The notes under the pieces are model-generated. The model saw nothing but the letters and a program-made list of their open reading frames with translations. It made no database searches and had not been told where the DNA came from. A DNA stretch of 64,000 bases from assembly GCA_946480785.1 (NCBI GenBank), contig CAMLLD010000027.1:5296-69295 (forward strand). Reading direction: 5' to 3'. Below, one piece after another: positions 1 to 9,010 of the stretch (within the stretch, counting starts at the first letter, position 1; each line of letters opens with the position of its first letter). The stretch is from an uncultured Blastocatellia bacterium (GTDB taxonomy: Bacteria; Acidobacteriota; Blastocatellia; Pyrinomonadales; Pyrinomonadaceae). The translations under genes and the position numbers were made by a program.

Positions 1-96
1 GCTTGAGGTATCAGCCGCCGGACTGGCTGCTGCTTCCTGGAAGAGTAATAAAAGGCCAAGCGCCTTTGCTCCTAAAAGACTCGTTAGAATTGTCAC
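1..96 (-). CDS. MotA/TolQ/ExbB-like proton channel subunit, N-terminus only
   Basis: A reading frame runs off the left edge of the window. It starts with GTG at 96-94 (reverse strand), and a strong Shine-Dalgarno GGAGGGG at 103-109 lies 6 nt before it. The 32 visible residues begin MTILTSLLGAKALGLLLLFQ and continue into an Ala/Ser/Pro stretch, which looks like a membrane leader. The gene follows tonB on the same strand after 98 nt. In the usual tonB-exbB-exbD order the next gene is the ExbB/TolQ channel, which powers TonB-dependent outer-membrane receptors with the proton gradient. The family call rests mainly on this context, because too little of the protein is visible. It is too short to have been listed as an open frame. 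Confidence 0.55.
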   Translation of the reverse strand, partial: MTILTSLLGAKALGLLLLFQEAAASPAADTSS

Positions 97-194
97 GGTG
101 AACCCCTCCAAAAGGTTTTATTAGTTTTATTGCAAGCAGAGAAGCCGATAATGCCTACGGTAACCGCGGCGACACGGACAATGATTCTCCGCAG

Positions 195-983
195 TTACTG
201 AGCCACGAAGTTGTACTGGATCATCCCGGAAACCTTAACCGGCTGCCCCGATAGCTTGGTTGGGGAGAATCTCGCCTGGCGCGCCGCTGCGACAGCTACT
301 GCCTGTAGTAACGGGTGACCGGAAATGGCCTTCGCGGAAACCACGTTGCCGTTTTCATCGATCAGCACCTGGACTGTTACAGTGCCTGCGGCGTGTGCGG
401 CTTTTGCGATCGCCGGATACGCCGGCTTGGGCAAGCTGATGGCTTTGCCGTTCAGCACGCCGCCCGAAATCGGAGCGCGCGGCGGAGCCGGAGTAGCGGC
501 TGGCGGTGGTGGGGGCTCGTCAGCAATGTTGACTTTCGCCGGAGCAGTTACGACGGTGCCTGCGCCTGGACCAGCCGGCATCGGCGCCGCGGCGTTTGAG
601 TCGGCGGTACCAAGCACGGTGGTCACGCCGCGTCGGACTGGCGGCACGTCGCTGGCTTTGGCCGAAATCTCTTTCGGTGGCAGCCTGCTCTCATCGACGC
701 TGGCGACGAGCTCTTTCCGAATGTCGACGTTCTGCTCAACCTTTTGCGGTTTCGCTTCCTGTTTCTGTTCAGGCTCTTTCTGCTGTTGTGGTACCGGGAC
801 CGGAGCCACGAGCGTGGTCAATTCGAGTTCCTGGTCGGGCAGGAGATCGTTGTACCAGAGAATGCCGAAGACGAAAAATCCGGCCAACAACACTCCATAA
901 ATTGCAGCGGTGATCGCAATGAATGAGCCCTTTCGCGAGATGTCGCCTTTGTGCGAACTGGACTCGACTAAGTTATCGAACAT
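195..983 (-). CDS. tonB: Energy transducer TonB
   Basis: A 262-residue TonB-family protein. It has a short cytoplasmic N-terminus, one membrane anchor (about residues 21-44) and a long Pro/Glu/Lys-rich periplasmic linker (about 55-170) with a PPPPPAATPAPP stretch. The TonB C-terminal domain covers about 180-262: the P-A-Y-P-x-x-A start, the V-x-V-x-V-x-I-D-x-x-G-x-V strand and the final MIQYNF strand are all readable. TonB couples the inner-membrane proton motive force to outer-membrane receptors. The likely channel partner starts 98 nt downstream. The antisense strand carries long open frames only because the gene is GC-rich. ATG at 983 gives the cytoplasmic tail expected before the anchor. 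Confidence 0.92.
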   Translation of the reverse strand: MFDNLVESSSHKGDISRKGSFIAITAAIYGVLLAGFFVFGILWYNDLLPDQELELTTLVAPVPVPQQQKEPEQKQEAKPQKVEQNVDIRKELVASVDESRLPPKEISAKASDVPPVRRGVTTVLGTADSNAAAPMPAGPGAGTVVTAPAKVNIADEPPPPPAATPAPPRAPISGGVLNGKAISLPKPAYPAIAKAAHAAGTVTVQVLIDENGNVVSAKAISGHPLLQAVAVAAARQARFSPTKLSGQPVKVSGMIQYNFVAQ

Positions 984-1263
984 TGATCTCTATCCTCCGA
1001 TTCCGGCGCCAAATGGATCAGGGGTTACGAAAAATTAAGCAGTAACTGCCTCGCAAGGTCGATTAAAGTACCGCTTGAGTTCTGTCACTAATGAAGGGGA
1101 AACAGCAGCTTCTGCGATATTGAGCACACCGTTTTTGATTGGAAGCCGCTGCGCGAGAAAAAACTCGCCGGCCCGCTCAACACACCGCCACCGCGCCCAA
1201 CTTCCTGTACTTCACACTCGCGGGGTCGACACTTGAACTATTTAATTGGCCAGCAACGTGCGC

Positions 1264-1293
1264 AGTCTAGTCCTCATGACGTTTCAAAGTCAA
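1264..1293 (-). promoter_or_regulatory. Candidate promoter in the 363-bp gap before tonB
   Basis: On the reverse strand there is a TTGACT (-35, 1288-1293), an 18-nt spacer and a TAGACT (-10, 1264-1269). It would give tonB a leader of roughly 270 nt. The rest of 984-1346 contains no gene I can support and no clear terminator for secF. The match is moderate and could be chance. Confidence 0.25.
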
Positions 1294-1346
1294 GCACTAG
1301 CACAGACACCCTGGCCCGTTTTTCCCTTTTGTGTCTCGTTTGTGAC

Positions 1347-2414
1347 TTATAACTTTACGCCCGCACGGCGATTCGACGCTTTGCTCGGCGCTTTCGACGG
1401 CGCTTTGGCCGGAGTGCGCACGCCTCCTTTGAGAGGCTGGTTGAAAGCCAGAGCCGCTTGTCGATTGGCCGCTTCAATCCGCTGTTCCCACCACACCATG
1501 ATCGGGCTGGCGATCGCTACAGACGAGTAGGTGCCGAAGATCACGCCGATCAGCAGGGCGACTGAGAAGCCGCGCAACACTTCACCGCCAAACAGGACCA
1601 TGGCCAATACCGAGAGAAAGACCAGTCCGCTCGTGATGATGGTGCGCGAGAGCGTTTGATTGATTGCGTCGTTAGTAACTTTATAAAGCGAATCGCGCCG
1701 GTGCAGCTTGCGATTCTCGCGAATACGGTCAAACACGACGATCGTGTCGTTGACGGAGAAACCGACGAGCGTCAGCAAGGCCGCTATCACCGTCAGGCTC
1801 ACTTCGAATTGAAAGATCGAGAAGAAACCGAGCGTCACGAGCACGTCGTGAAACACGGCGATGACGGCCGCGGCGCCGTAAGTCCATTCGAAGCGAAACG
1901 CGATGTAGATCAGGATGCCGACGAGAGCTGCAAGAGTGACGGCGATCGCTTTGTTGCGTAGTTGCGCCCCCGCGATCGCGCCGACGGCTTCGGTGCCGTC
2001 GATCTTGTAAGCCGCATTCGGCGCCGAGTTCAGGTCGACGGATGGCGGAGCTTCCTGCCCAAAAATGTTCAGCGCTCCGCGTACTTTAGTCCTGCCGTCC
2101 TGACCTTCGCCTTCCAACGGCACTTTGATCAAAACCATGTCGGTCTTATCGGTCACCGGTTGCACGACTGCGTCGTGAACTCCCTGGCTGACCAACGCCG
2201 CGCGAATCGCCTCATCAGTCGGCCGCTGCTTGAAGCGCGCCGTCACCACGGTGCCGCCCTTGAAGTCGACTCCGAGATTGAAAGCCTGACCGCCGGTGGC
2301 TTGCCGTACGATCGCGGATGCGAGGCCCGCCAACATCAGCAACACGGAGATACCGATGAACCACACCCGGTTTCCCAACCAATCGATCTTAACGTCGTGC
2401 AGAATCTGAAGCAT
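1347..2414 (-). CDS. secF: Protein translocase subunit SecF
   Basis: A 355-residue SecF, the smaller part of the SecDF proton-driven motor that helps SecYEG pull proteins across the inner membrane. TM1 lies at about residues 16-36, followed by the periplasmic domain that opens with LGVDFKGGT. Five further membrane segments run from about 155 to 305. They include the conserved SVNDTIVVFDRIREN motif, the SecF counterpart of the SecD VDSNVLIFERIRE motif. The C-terminus ends in a basic Lys/Ala/Pro/Ser tail. It is the last gene of tgt-yajC-secD-secF, 13 nt after secD, in the classical order. Confidence 0.97.
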   Translation of the reverse strand: MLQILHDVKIDWLGNRVWFIGISVLLMLAGLASAIVRQATGGQAFNLGVDFKGGTVVTARFKQRPTDEAIRAALVSQGVHDAVVQPVTDKTDMVLIKVPLEGEGQDGRTKVRGALNIFGQEAPPSVDLNSAPNAAYKIDGTEAVGAIAGAQLRNKAIAVTLAALVGILIYIAFRFEWTYGAAAVIAVFHDVLVTLGFFSIFQFEVSLTVIAALLTLVGFSVNDTIVVFDRIRENRKLHRRDSLYKVTNDAINQTLSRTIITSGLVFLSVLAMVLFGGEVLRGFSVALLIGVIFGTYSSVAIASPIMVWWEQRIEAANRQAALAFNQPLKGGVRTPAKAPSKAPSKASNRRAGVKL

Positions 2415-2427
2415 GATGAATCTCTAA

Positions 2428-4131
2428 CTAAATACTGAGCGACTCCACTCGCTCCTTCCGGTCGAGGTGCCACATAAAAATCGTACGCGAGACATAGACG
2501 GCCGAGAACAGGTTCACCAGCAGTCCAATCACCAGCGTCACCGCAAAACCGCGAATCGGCCCGGTGCCGAACACGAACAGGAACAACGACGAGATGATCG
2601 TCGTCACGTGCGTGTCGATGATCGTGATAAACGCGTGGCCGAAGCCCTGATCGACGGCCGAAGGAATCGTTTTGCCGGAGCGTAATTCCTCGCGAATACG
2701 TTCGAAGATCAATACGTTGGAGTCGACCGCCATACCGATCGTCAGAATGATGCCGGCGATACCCGGCAGCGTCAGCGTCGCGCCGAAAACAATCAGCCCG
2801 GCCAGCATCAGCATCATGTTCAGCAGCAACGCGACCACTGCGTTAACGCCCGAGCCGCGGTAGTAAACCAGCATGAACAACACGACGAGCGCGAGACCGA
2901 CCAGCGAGGCGCGCACGCCCGCGCGAATCGAGTCCTGGCCGAGGCTTGGTCCAACCGTTCGTTCTTCGAGATATTCGATCGGCGCTGGTAATGCGCCAGA
3001 GCGTAGCGTCAGCGCCAGGTCTTCGGCCGAGGTCTTGGTGAAACGGCCCGTGATCTGTCCCTGGTCGTAAATCTGCGACTTGATGTAAGCGATTGATTTG
3101 ACTTCGCCGTTGAGGACGACGCCCATGTACTCGTTGATGTGCGCGCCGGTCCACGCGCCAAATTTGTCGGCGCCGCCTTTCTTCAGCGAAAAGTTGATCT
3201 CGAAGTCCTCGGAACGGCCGCCCTGCGATCCCACCGCACTCGCGTTGCGCAACTCGCTGCCGTCGATGATCGCCGGCACTTCCACGACGACCCACTGTTT
3301 CGGTTTCTGCGCCTGATCCTGCGAGCCGTTCGCGGTGGGTTCGATTCGTTCCTGATAAGGCAGAACTTTCCTATTCGGCGGCACGACGCCGCCGCTGCCG
3401 AGCGAATTAATCGCTTCCGCTTCACTCGTATAAGTCGTCGCCGGCGACGGGCTCGGCGGACCGACCACGTGAACGAGCTCGAGTCGCGATTCACCCTGAA
3501 GAATGTTTTTGACGCGTTCCGGATCCTGCACGCCGGGCATCTGCAAAAGAATCTGGTGCGAACTCTGCGCGCCGTGTGTTTGCAGCGTCGGTTCCGTGAT
3601 ACCGAGCGCGTTGATGCGGCTCTCGATGATGTTCAGCGCCTGTTGGGTCGCGTTATCGGCGAGCGTACGCTGGGCCGCTTGCGTCATGCTCCAGGTCAGC
3701 CGGCCGCCGGAAGCGCTGTAGCCCCAAACGTTCGTGTCGCCGAGCTCGACCTTCTTTTGCACCGCTTCCTTGATCTCTTCGGCTTTCGAAGCATCGGCCG
3801 GTTCGAGAGTGACACGATAGCCGTTGCTGGTATCAGCCTGGCCGCCCTTGATTTCGTAACCCGCGTCCTTCGCTGCGTTTTGCGCGGCAACGTAGTTCTC
3901 TTCCGTCAGCCGCCGCAAATACTCCTCGGTCTTCACGCGCATCACGAGGTGCGAGCCGCCCTGAAGGTCGAGACCGAGATGGATGTTGTCCCGCAGCGTC
4001 GACTTGATGCCGCTCCACGTGAAGTCTTTGAGATGGGGACGGCGGCGCGGGCCGATTACGAGATAGAGACCGATGATCGTAACTACTACAATGATTATTG
4101 TGCGTTGGAGGAGGTTCTTTTTCTTCATCAC
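2428..4131 (-). CDS. secD: Protein translocase subunit SecD
   Basis: A 567-residue SecD, close to the E. coli length of 615. TM1 is at about residues 9-27, followed by the family motif LGLDLQGGSHLV. A large periplasmic P1 domain (about 50-390) contains INALGITEPTLQ. Five C-terminal membrane segments carry MAVDSNVLIFERIREE, part of the proton path in known SecDF structures. With SecF it forms the auxiliary translocase complex. It lies 13 nt downstream of yajC and 13 nt upstream of secF, so co-transcription is very likely. Nothing is missing. Confidence 0.97.
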   Translation of the reverse strand: MMKKKNLLQRTIIIVVVTIIGLYLVIGPRRRPHLKDFTWSGIKSTLRDNIHLGLDLQGGSHLVMRVKTEEYLRRLTEENYVAAQNAAKDAGYEIKGGQADTSNGYRVTLEPADASKAEEIKEAVQKKVELGDTNVWGYSASGGRLTWSMTQAAQRTLADNATQQALNIIESRINALGITEPTLQTHGAQSSHQILLQMPGVQDPERVKNILQGESRLELVHVVGPPSPSPATTYTSEAEAINSLGSGGVVPPNRKVLPYQERIEPTANGSQDQAQKPKQWVVVEVPAIIDGSELRNASAVGSQGGRSEDFEINFSLKKGGADKFGAWTGAHINEYMGVVLNGEVKSIAYIKSQIYDQGQITGRFTKTSAEDLALTLRSGALPAPIEYLEERTVGPSLGQDSIRAGVRASLVGLALVVLFMLVYYRGSGVNAVVALLLNMMLMLAGLIVFGATLTLPGIAGIILTIGMAVDSNVLIFERIREELRSGKTIPSAVDQGFGHAFITIIDTHVTTIISSLFLFVFGTGPIRGFAVTLVIGLLVNLFSAVYVSRTIFMWHLDRKERVESLSI

Positions 4132-4144
4132 GAAACTTCTAAAA

Positions 4145-4450
4145 CTAAGTCGCTTGTTTCCCTTCCTCGTCGATGCCGGCTATTGCCGACCGGGCAATCT
4201 CCAGTATCGATTTGTCGGCGCTGCGAATGAGAAAACTGGTGTCGCGAACGGTGGTTATCACGCCGATCACGCCGCCGGTAGTGACGATGCGGTCGCCAAT
4301 CTTTAAGTTGGCTATCGTGTCCTGAAGCTGCCGCTGTCGCCTTTGTTGAGGCCTTATTATTAGGAAGTAGAAGACCAGGATGATGAGCAGGATGGGCATC
4401 AACTGAATCAACCCGCCTGCACCGCCCTGGAAAAGTAGGAACGTAGTCAT
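4145..4450 (-). CDS. yajC: Preprotein translocase subunit YajC
   Basis: A 101-residue YajC, the small single-pass partner of SecDF. A short N-terminus is followed by one membrane helix (about 17-33). Next comes the family signature FYFLIIRPQQRRQRQ and a compact cytoplasmic domain with IGDRIVTTGGVIGVI. It lies 39 nt after tgt and 13 nt before secD. Length and position are typical. ATG at 4450 is the only start that keeps the short N-terminal segment. Confidence 0.95.
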   Translation of the reverse strand: MTTFLLFQGGAGGLIQLMPILLIILVFYFLIIRPQQRRQRQLQDTIANLKIGDRIVTTGGVIGVITTVRDTSFLIRSADKSILEIARSAIAGIDEEGKQAT

Positions 4451-4489
4451 TTGTTATTGAACAAACAGACGCGGCCAGCTCGCGAACCT

Positions 4490-5683
4490 TTATTCACCAT
4501 TCGCACCCAGCCGCTCGGTGAACTCTCGCCGAAATTTTGGGAAATCGCCAGACCGGATAGATTGCCTCACACCTCGCATGGTGTCAAGGAAGAACGCCAG
4601 ATTGTGGTGGGTCAATAAGATGCTCGCCAGCATCTCGCCGCTGAGGTAAAGATGCCGTAAATACGAGCGCGTGTGACGCCGACAGACGGAACAGTTGCAC
4701 GACTCGTCGAGCGGTCGCTGGTCCTTCGTCCATTGCGCGTTCTTGATGTTCAACTTGCCGCGCGACGTGAACGCCTGCCCCGTGCGGCCGTTGCGAGTCG
4801 GCAGGACACAGTCGAACATGTCAACACCGCGAGCGACGGCTTCGATTAGATCTTCGGGAGTGCCGACGCCCATCAGATAACGCGGGTGGTCGTGCGGCAT
4901 ACGCGGCGCGATGTCGTCGATGACTTCAAACATGACCGACTTCTCTTCGCCGACGCTCAACCCGCCGATCGCGTAGCCGTCAAAGCCGATCTCGACGGTT
5001 TGTTCGAGGCTGCGGCGGCGCAGATCGAGATGACCTGCGCCCTGGACGATGCCAAACAGCGCTTGTTGTCCGCTGACTTCGCTATTTTCAGCCGTCTCGA
5101 CACGACCGGTGTCAGCACCTTCTTCCTGAAGCCGATCGAATGCCACTCGCGAGCGTCGCGCCCAGCGCGCTGTCAGTTCCATGCTGCGTTCGGTTTCTTC
5201 GTGCGTCGCCTGTCCCGGCGCGCACTCGTCAAAGACCATCACGATATCGGACCCGAGCGCGGCCTGCACTTCCATCGACACCTCGGGCGACAGAAATTTC
5301 CGCGAGCCGTCGACGTGCGAGCGAAACTCCGTTCCCTCTTCACTAATCTTCCGCAGATCGCCCAGACTCCAGACCTGAAAGCCGCCCGAATCTGTGAGCA
5401 ACGCACGGTCCCAGCCGATGAAGCGATGCAGACCGCCGGCGGATCTGATCACATCAATGCCGGGCCGCAGCCAAAGATGGTAGGTATTGCCGAGAATGAT
5501 CTTCGCGTCCAAGTCAGCCGATTCGAGTTCTTCGAAGCGAATGCCTTTGACCGTGCCGGCAGTGCCGACGGGCATAAACACCGGCGTCTCGATCCGGCCG
5601 CGCCGCGTCGTGATCACACCCGCGCGCGCCGCGCCGTCCTGAGCTTCGACTTTGAAACTAAGCGGAAAAAGAGTTGACTTCAT
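4490..5683 (-). CDS. tgt: Queuine tRNA-ribosyltransferase (tRNA-guanine transglycosylase)
   Basis: A 397-residue Tgt, which swaps guanine-34 for preQ1 in tRNAs with a GUN anticodon during queuosine synthesis. Visible hallmarks are MPVGTAGTVKG near the N-terminus, LLTDSGGFQVWSL, which carries the general acid/base aspartate, and MFDCVLPTRNGRTGQ, which carries the nucleophilic aspartate. The zinc site is CNCSVCRRHTRSYLRHL near the C-terminus. It is the first gene of the leftward sec operon, a widespread arrangement. The divergent region to the next gene is only about 60 nt and should contain the operon promoter, although I see no strong box. Confidence 0.97.
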   Translation of the reverse strand: MKSTLFPLSFKVEAQDGAARAGVITTRRGRIETPVFMPVGTAGTVKGIRFEELESADLDAKIILGNTYHLWLRPGIDVIRSAGGLHRFIGWDRALLTDSGGFQVWSLGDLRKISEEGTEFRSHVDGSRKFLSPEVSMEVQAALGSDIVMVFDECAPGQATHEETERSMELTARWARRSRVAFDRLQEEGADTGRVETAENSEVSGQQALFGIVQGAGHLDLRRRSLEQTVEIGFDGYAIGGLSVGEEKSVMFEVIDDIAPRMPHDHPRYLMGVGTPEDLIEAVARGVDMFDCVLPTRNGRTGQAFTSRGKLNIKNAQWTKDQRPLDESCNCSVCRRHTRSYLRHLYLSGEMLASILLTHHNLAFFLDTMRGVRQSIRSGDFPKFRREFTERLGANGE

Positions 5684-5743
5684 TATGAAAGTGAAATAAG
5701 GTGCGCGCCGCTTTCGCAGAGACGGCTATTCCCCCGAGCCTTG

Positions 5744-6937
5744 ATGAGAATCATATTTATAATCTGCTTCGTAGTTGCCCTCGTCCTGTTCTATTCGGTC
5801 TCGGGCCTGACTCAGGAAGACTCCCGACCAACGGCAATCAGCTCAAGAATCGCAGAATTAACTCCACCTGACAAAGACGTCCCCGATAATCCGATTGTGC
5901 TTGCCGATGAGATCCGGCAGATCAACGAGGAGCTCGACGAGACACGCAAGTCGGAGGATTCGCTCCAACGACAGATCAAGAGCCTGAACTCAACGAAGGA
6001 CCGCGCGAACAAGACGCTACAAGAAATCGTCAACCTTGACTGCAATGCCTCGCCGGCAAATCTTCCCTCGCTCATGGATGAACTCGATCGCGTGGCTCGC
6101 CCCCTCGCAAATCCACTCGACGACGAGACCATCAGCCCCTGGGCCAACGTTTCGACGCGAGACATCCGCACTCTCTCGCCCAAGGATCAGTGCGAGAAAC
6201 TGAAAACGATAACCGCGGATCCGGACCTCGCGACGTTCATCGACAAACAGCAGACGCAACTTGCCGAACTCAAGAACGTGACCGACCAATTGCTCGAAGC
6301 ATTGCAAAAACGCCGGGCTGCGCTAGTCACGCATAATCAAGTCGCGGAAACGAAGCAGGACATCTTCCAGTATCTGTGGGTAATCATCGGCGTCATCGGT
6401 CTACTCAGCATCGGCACGATCTTCGTCATCAAGTCGTTTCCGCCGGAGCTGCAGCAACAGTGGGTCGCATCCGGACAAGTCATTCAGTTTGTGACCGTGA
6501 TGATCCTGTTGAGCGTCATCATGGCGCTGGGGCTCGCGTCGATCCTGAAGGAGAACACGCTCGGCACACTGCTCGGTGGAATTGCCGGTTATGTTTTGTC
6601 GCAAGGTGTCGGCCGAGCAGCCGCACAAGCGGTGAAAGAAGGAATACTTCGCGGCGGACAACTTCAGGGCGCCGCAGCATCAACGCCGCCCACCCTCGCC
6701 GCGGTCACGCCGAACACTGGTCCAGCCGCGGGTGGCACCGCTGTCATCATCACGGGCACGAACCTTGACTCGATAATGTCAGTGACCTTCGACGGAGCGC
6801 CGGCGACGATCACCCATCAAACACCCAGCGCTCTCGAAGTCACGACGCCCGCCGGTCAAGCCGGTGTCGCAGACGTGGTAGTCACTACGAGAGACGGACA
6901 CACGCTGACGTCCACCTGCGTTTTCACTTACATCTAA
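5744..6937 (+). CDS. Membrane protein with coiled coil and C-terminal IPT/TIG domain
   Basis: About 397 residues from ATG 5744; a TTG three bases earlier is also possible. The order is: signal peptide or anchor (about 1-24), an acidic and Lys-rich region with heptads suggesting a coiled coil (about 55-90), and further helical stretches to about 200. Two or three membrane segments follow (about 208-228, 247-267, 275-292). The last 85 residues are an IPT/TIG immunoglobulin-like domain, starting with LAAVTPNTGPAAGGTAVIITG and ending in the VVVTTRDG strand. IPT/TIG domains bind sugars or proteins in many surface proteins. It converges with der, overlapping it by 4 nt. Function unknown; the architecture is clear. 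Confidence 0.75.
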   Translation: MRIIFIICFVVALVLFYSVSGLTQEDSRPTAISSRIAELTPPDKDVPDNPIVLADEIRQINEELDETRKSEDSLQRQIKSLNSTKDRANKTLQEIVNLDCNASPANLPSLMDELDRVARPLANPLDDETISPWANVSTRDIRTLSPKDQCEKLKTITADPDLATFIDKQQTQLAELKNVTDQLLEALQKRRAALVTHNQVAETKQDIFQYLWVIIGVIGLLSIGTIFVIKSFPPELQQQWVASGQVIQFVTVMILLSVIMALGLASILKENTLGTLLGGIAGYVLSQGVGRAAAQAVKEGILRGGQLQGAAASTPPTLAAVTPNTGPAAGGTAVIITGTNLDSIMSVTFDGAPATITHQTPSALEVTTPAGQAGVADVVVTTRDGHTLTSTCVFTYI

Positions 6938-8298
6938 TCGCTGCGGCGTTTCGCTTTCTTGTGCTTCTCGATGATCTTCAGCGGCGTCGCGAAGAAGTCG
7001 AACTCCTCACGCAGGCGATTCAACAAGTAACGCTCGTACGAAAAATGCAGTCCCGGTTTGCCGCCTGAAGTGAACACGACAAACTTCGGCGGCCGCACGC
7101 CCACCTGCGTCAGATACTGAACTTTCAAACGTGAAAACCCGCTGCGGCCGGGTGTTGGCGCAGTGCCGCCGCGCGGTTGCGCGATCGCGCGTTCGAAGAA
7201 ATCGTTCAACTGCGCTGTGGGGACGCGACGATTACGCGCCTCATCCGCACGCGCCACCAACGGCAGGATTCGTTCGACGCGTTGTCCCGTCAACGCGGAG
7301 ATCGTGATTACCGGCGCCCACTCCAGAAACTTCATCTTGTCGCGCAAGCCGCGTTCGAACTCCGCCGCCGTATTCGTCTCTTTCTCCGCGAGCGCGTCCC
7401 ACTTGTTCACCGCGATGATGATCGAACAGCCGGCGTCAACCGCATAACCCGCGATGTTTGCGTCGAGCGCCGTCACACCTTCAATCGCATCGATCAAGAC
7501 AATCGCCACGTCCGCGCGTTCGAGACTCTTACGCGCCATGATGACCGACAACTTCTCGGCCATCTCGTCAGTCTTTCCCTTGCGCCGTATTCCCGCCGTA
7601 TCGATTAGTCGAAACTTTCGCTCGGGCGTCTCGAGCAGCGTGTCGATCGCATCGCGCGTCGTTCCCGCAACCGGCGACACGATCACGCGATCTTCCCCGA
7701 GCAGTCGATTCAACAACGACGACTTCCCCACATTCGGCCGGCCCACGATCGCGAGATTCAACTCCCTTTCTTCCTCGCTGTCATCCACGTTCATCTGTGG
7801 CAACAACTCCACAGCGCCGTCCAACAGCTCGCCGATCCCGATCCCCTGCTCCGCCGACACCGGATACACGCCTTCAAACCCAAACTGATAAAACTCCGTG
7901 CTCTCGCTCTCGAGACTCGACGAATCAGTCTTATTCGCCGCGACCAGCACCGGTTTGCCCGTTTCGCGCAACAGTCCCGCGAGTTCTTCGTCGAGCTGCG
8001 TGATTCCCTTGCGCGCGTCGACGACCCAGATCAGCAGTTGCGACTCTTCAATAGCTTTGCCCGCCTGTTTGAAGATGTTCGCCGGGATGACTGCGTCGTC
8101 GTCCGGCACGATGCCGCCCGTATCGATCAGCGAAAACTTCGTCCCCGACCATTCGACCTCGCCGTAGATGCGATCGCGCGTGATCCCCGGCTCGTCGCCG
8201 ACGATTGCGCGCCGCTGTCCAATGAGACGATTGAACAGCGTCGACTTCCCCACATTCGGACGGCCCACGATGGCCACCATGGCTCGCTTTGTTTCCAT
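6934..8298 (-). CDS. der: Ribosome-associated GTPase Der (EngA)
   Basis: A 454-residue Der with the tandem GTPase arrangement unique to this family. Domain 1 starts with IVGRPNVGKSTLFNRL and has DTGG and NKTD. Domain 2 starts with IVGRPNVGKSSLLNRL and has DTAG and NKWD. The C-terminal KH-like domain (about 350-445) includes the RPPKFVVF strand. Der acts in maturation of the 50S ribosomal subunit and is essential in most bacteria. A basic tail (KKAKRRSD) closes the protein. It stands alone on the minus strand between two rightward genes, so it probably has its own promoter in 8299-8390. Confidence 0.97.
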   Translation of the reverse strand: METKRAMVAIVGRPNVGKSTLFNRLIGQRRAIVGDEPGITRDRIYGEVEWSGTKFSLIDTGGIVPDDDAVIPANIFKQAGKAIEESQLLIWVVDARKGITQLDEELAGLLRETGKPVLVAANKTDSSSLESESTEFYQFGFEGVYPVSAEQGIGIGELLDGAVELLPQMNVDDSEEERELNLAIVGRPNVGKSSLLNRLLGEDRVIVSPVAGTTRDAIDTLLETPERKFRLIDTAGIRRKGKTDEMAEKLSVIMARKSLERADVAIVLIDAIEGVTALDANIAGYAVDAGCSIIIAVNKWDALAEKETNTAAEFERGLRDKMKFLEWAPVITISALTGQRVERILPLVARADEARNRRVPTAQLNDFFERAIAQPRGGTAPTPGRSGFSRLKVQYLTQVGVRPPKFVVFTSGGKPGLHFSYERYLLNRLREEFDFFATPLKIIEKHKKAKRRSD

Positions 8299-8390
8299 CA
8301 GAGGCTGCTAGCTTACAGGGCGTTCTAATCCGGCATCAATCCGTGGTATAAGCCTCTAGTCTTTGAGTTCGCTTTGAAAGGGACTTCCGT

Positions 8391-8969
8391 ATGAAACGGT
8401 TTCTCGCAATTCTACTTACCACTCTGGCCTTGAGTTTTGCTCTCAGCGCCCAGGAACACACAAGACGCCCACCGGCTACGACGACCCCGGCGAGACCGAC
8501 AGCGACGCCCGTTCCCGTCGATAACGGTGGTTGGGTGCGCTACAACTCAGTGACCGGCCGGTTCTCCGTCCTGATGCCGGAGACTCCAGAAGAGAAAACT
8601 GAAACAGAACAGAGCGATCACGGGCCGTACACGACGCACCTCTTTGTCGTACGCGACACGAAGAACGTCTACCTGATTGGCTGGGTCGACTACGATCCGA
8701 GCTTCAATTTCAATCGCCAGGCCGAACTGGAAGCCAACCGCGACAACTTCGTCAAAGGCATCAAGGCCACGCTCGTTTCCACGCGCTCGCTGAATCTCGA
8801 CGGCTATCCGGCGCTCGAGTTCTCGGCGGAGACAGAGGATCGTACGTTTCAGTCGCGCGTCTACATGGTCGGACGCCGGCCTTATCAGATCGTAATTGGC
8901 ACTCCGAAGGACGAACCTGACGCCGTGTCGACGAACAGGTTTTTCAGTTCTTTCAAAGTAAGTCCGTAG
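8391..8969 (+). CDS. Secreted protein of unknown function
   Basis: 192 residues. A clear signal peptide (about 1-20, ending in ALSAQ) is followed by a Pro/Thr linker (25-42). The soluble domain begins GGWVRYNSVTGRFSVLMP and ends in NRFFSSFKVSP. A mixed alpha/beta domain of this outline recurs in exported proteins of Acidobacteriota and Planctomycetota, but I cannot name a function. A possible -10 (TATAAG, 8347-8352) lies upstream. It is followed after 41 nt by the amidase gene in the same direction, so the two may be co-transcribed. Confidence 0.75.
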   Translation: MKRFLAILLTTLALSFALSAQEHTRRPPATTTPARPTATPVPVDNGGWVRYNSVTGRFSVLMPETPEEKTETEQSDHGPYTTHLFVVRDTKNVYLIGWVDYDPSFNFNRQAELEANRDNFVKGIKATLVSTRSLNLDGYPALEFSAETEDRTFQSRVYMVGRRPYQIVIGTPKDEPDAVSTNRFFSSFKVSP

Positions 8970-9010
8970 TTAAGTTTTTATCTAAGTCACACAATTAAAG
9001 GACGACGCTG

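Noticed and set aside
3139..4230. 363-residue rightward open frame over secD
   Set aside because: A shadow of secD: Arg/His/Leu-rich composition without any motif.
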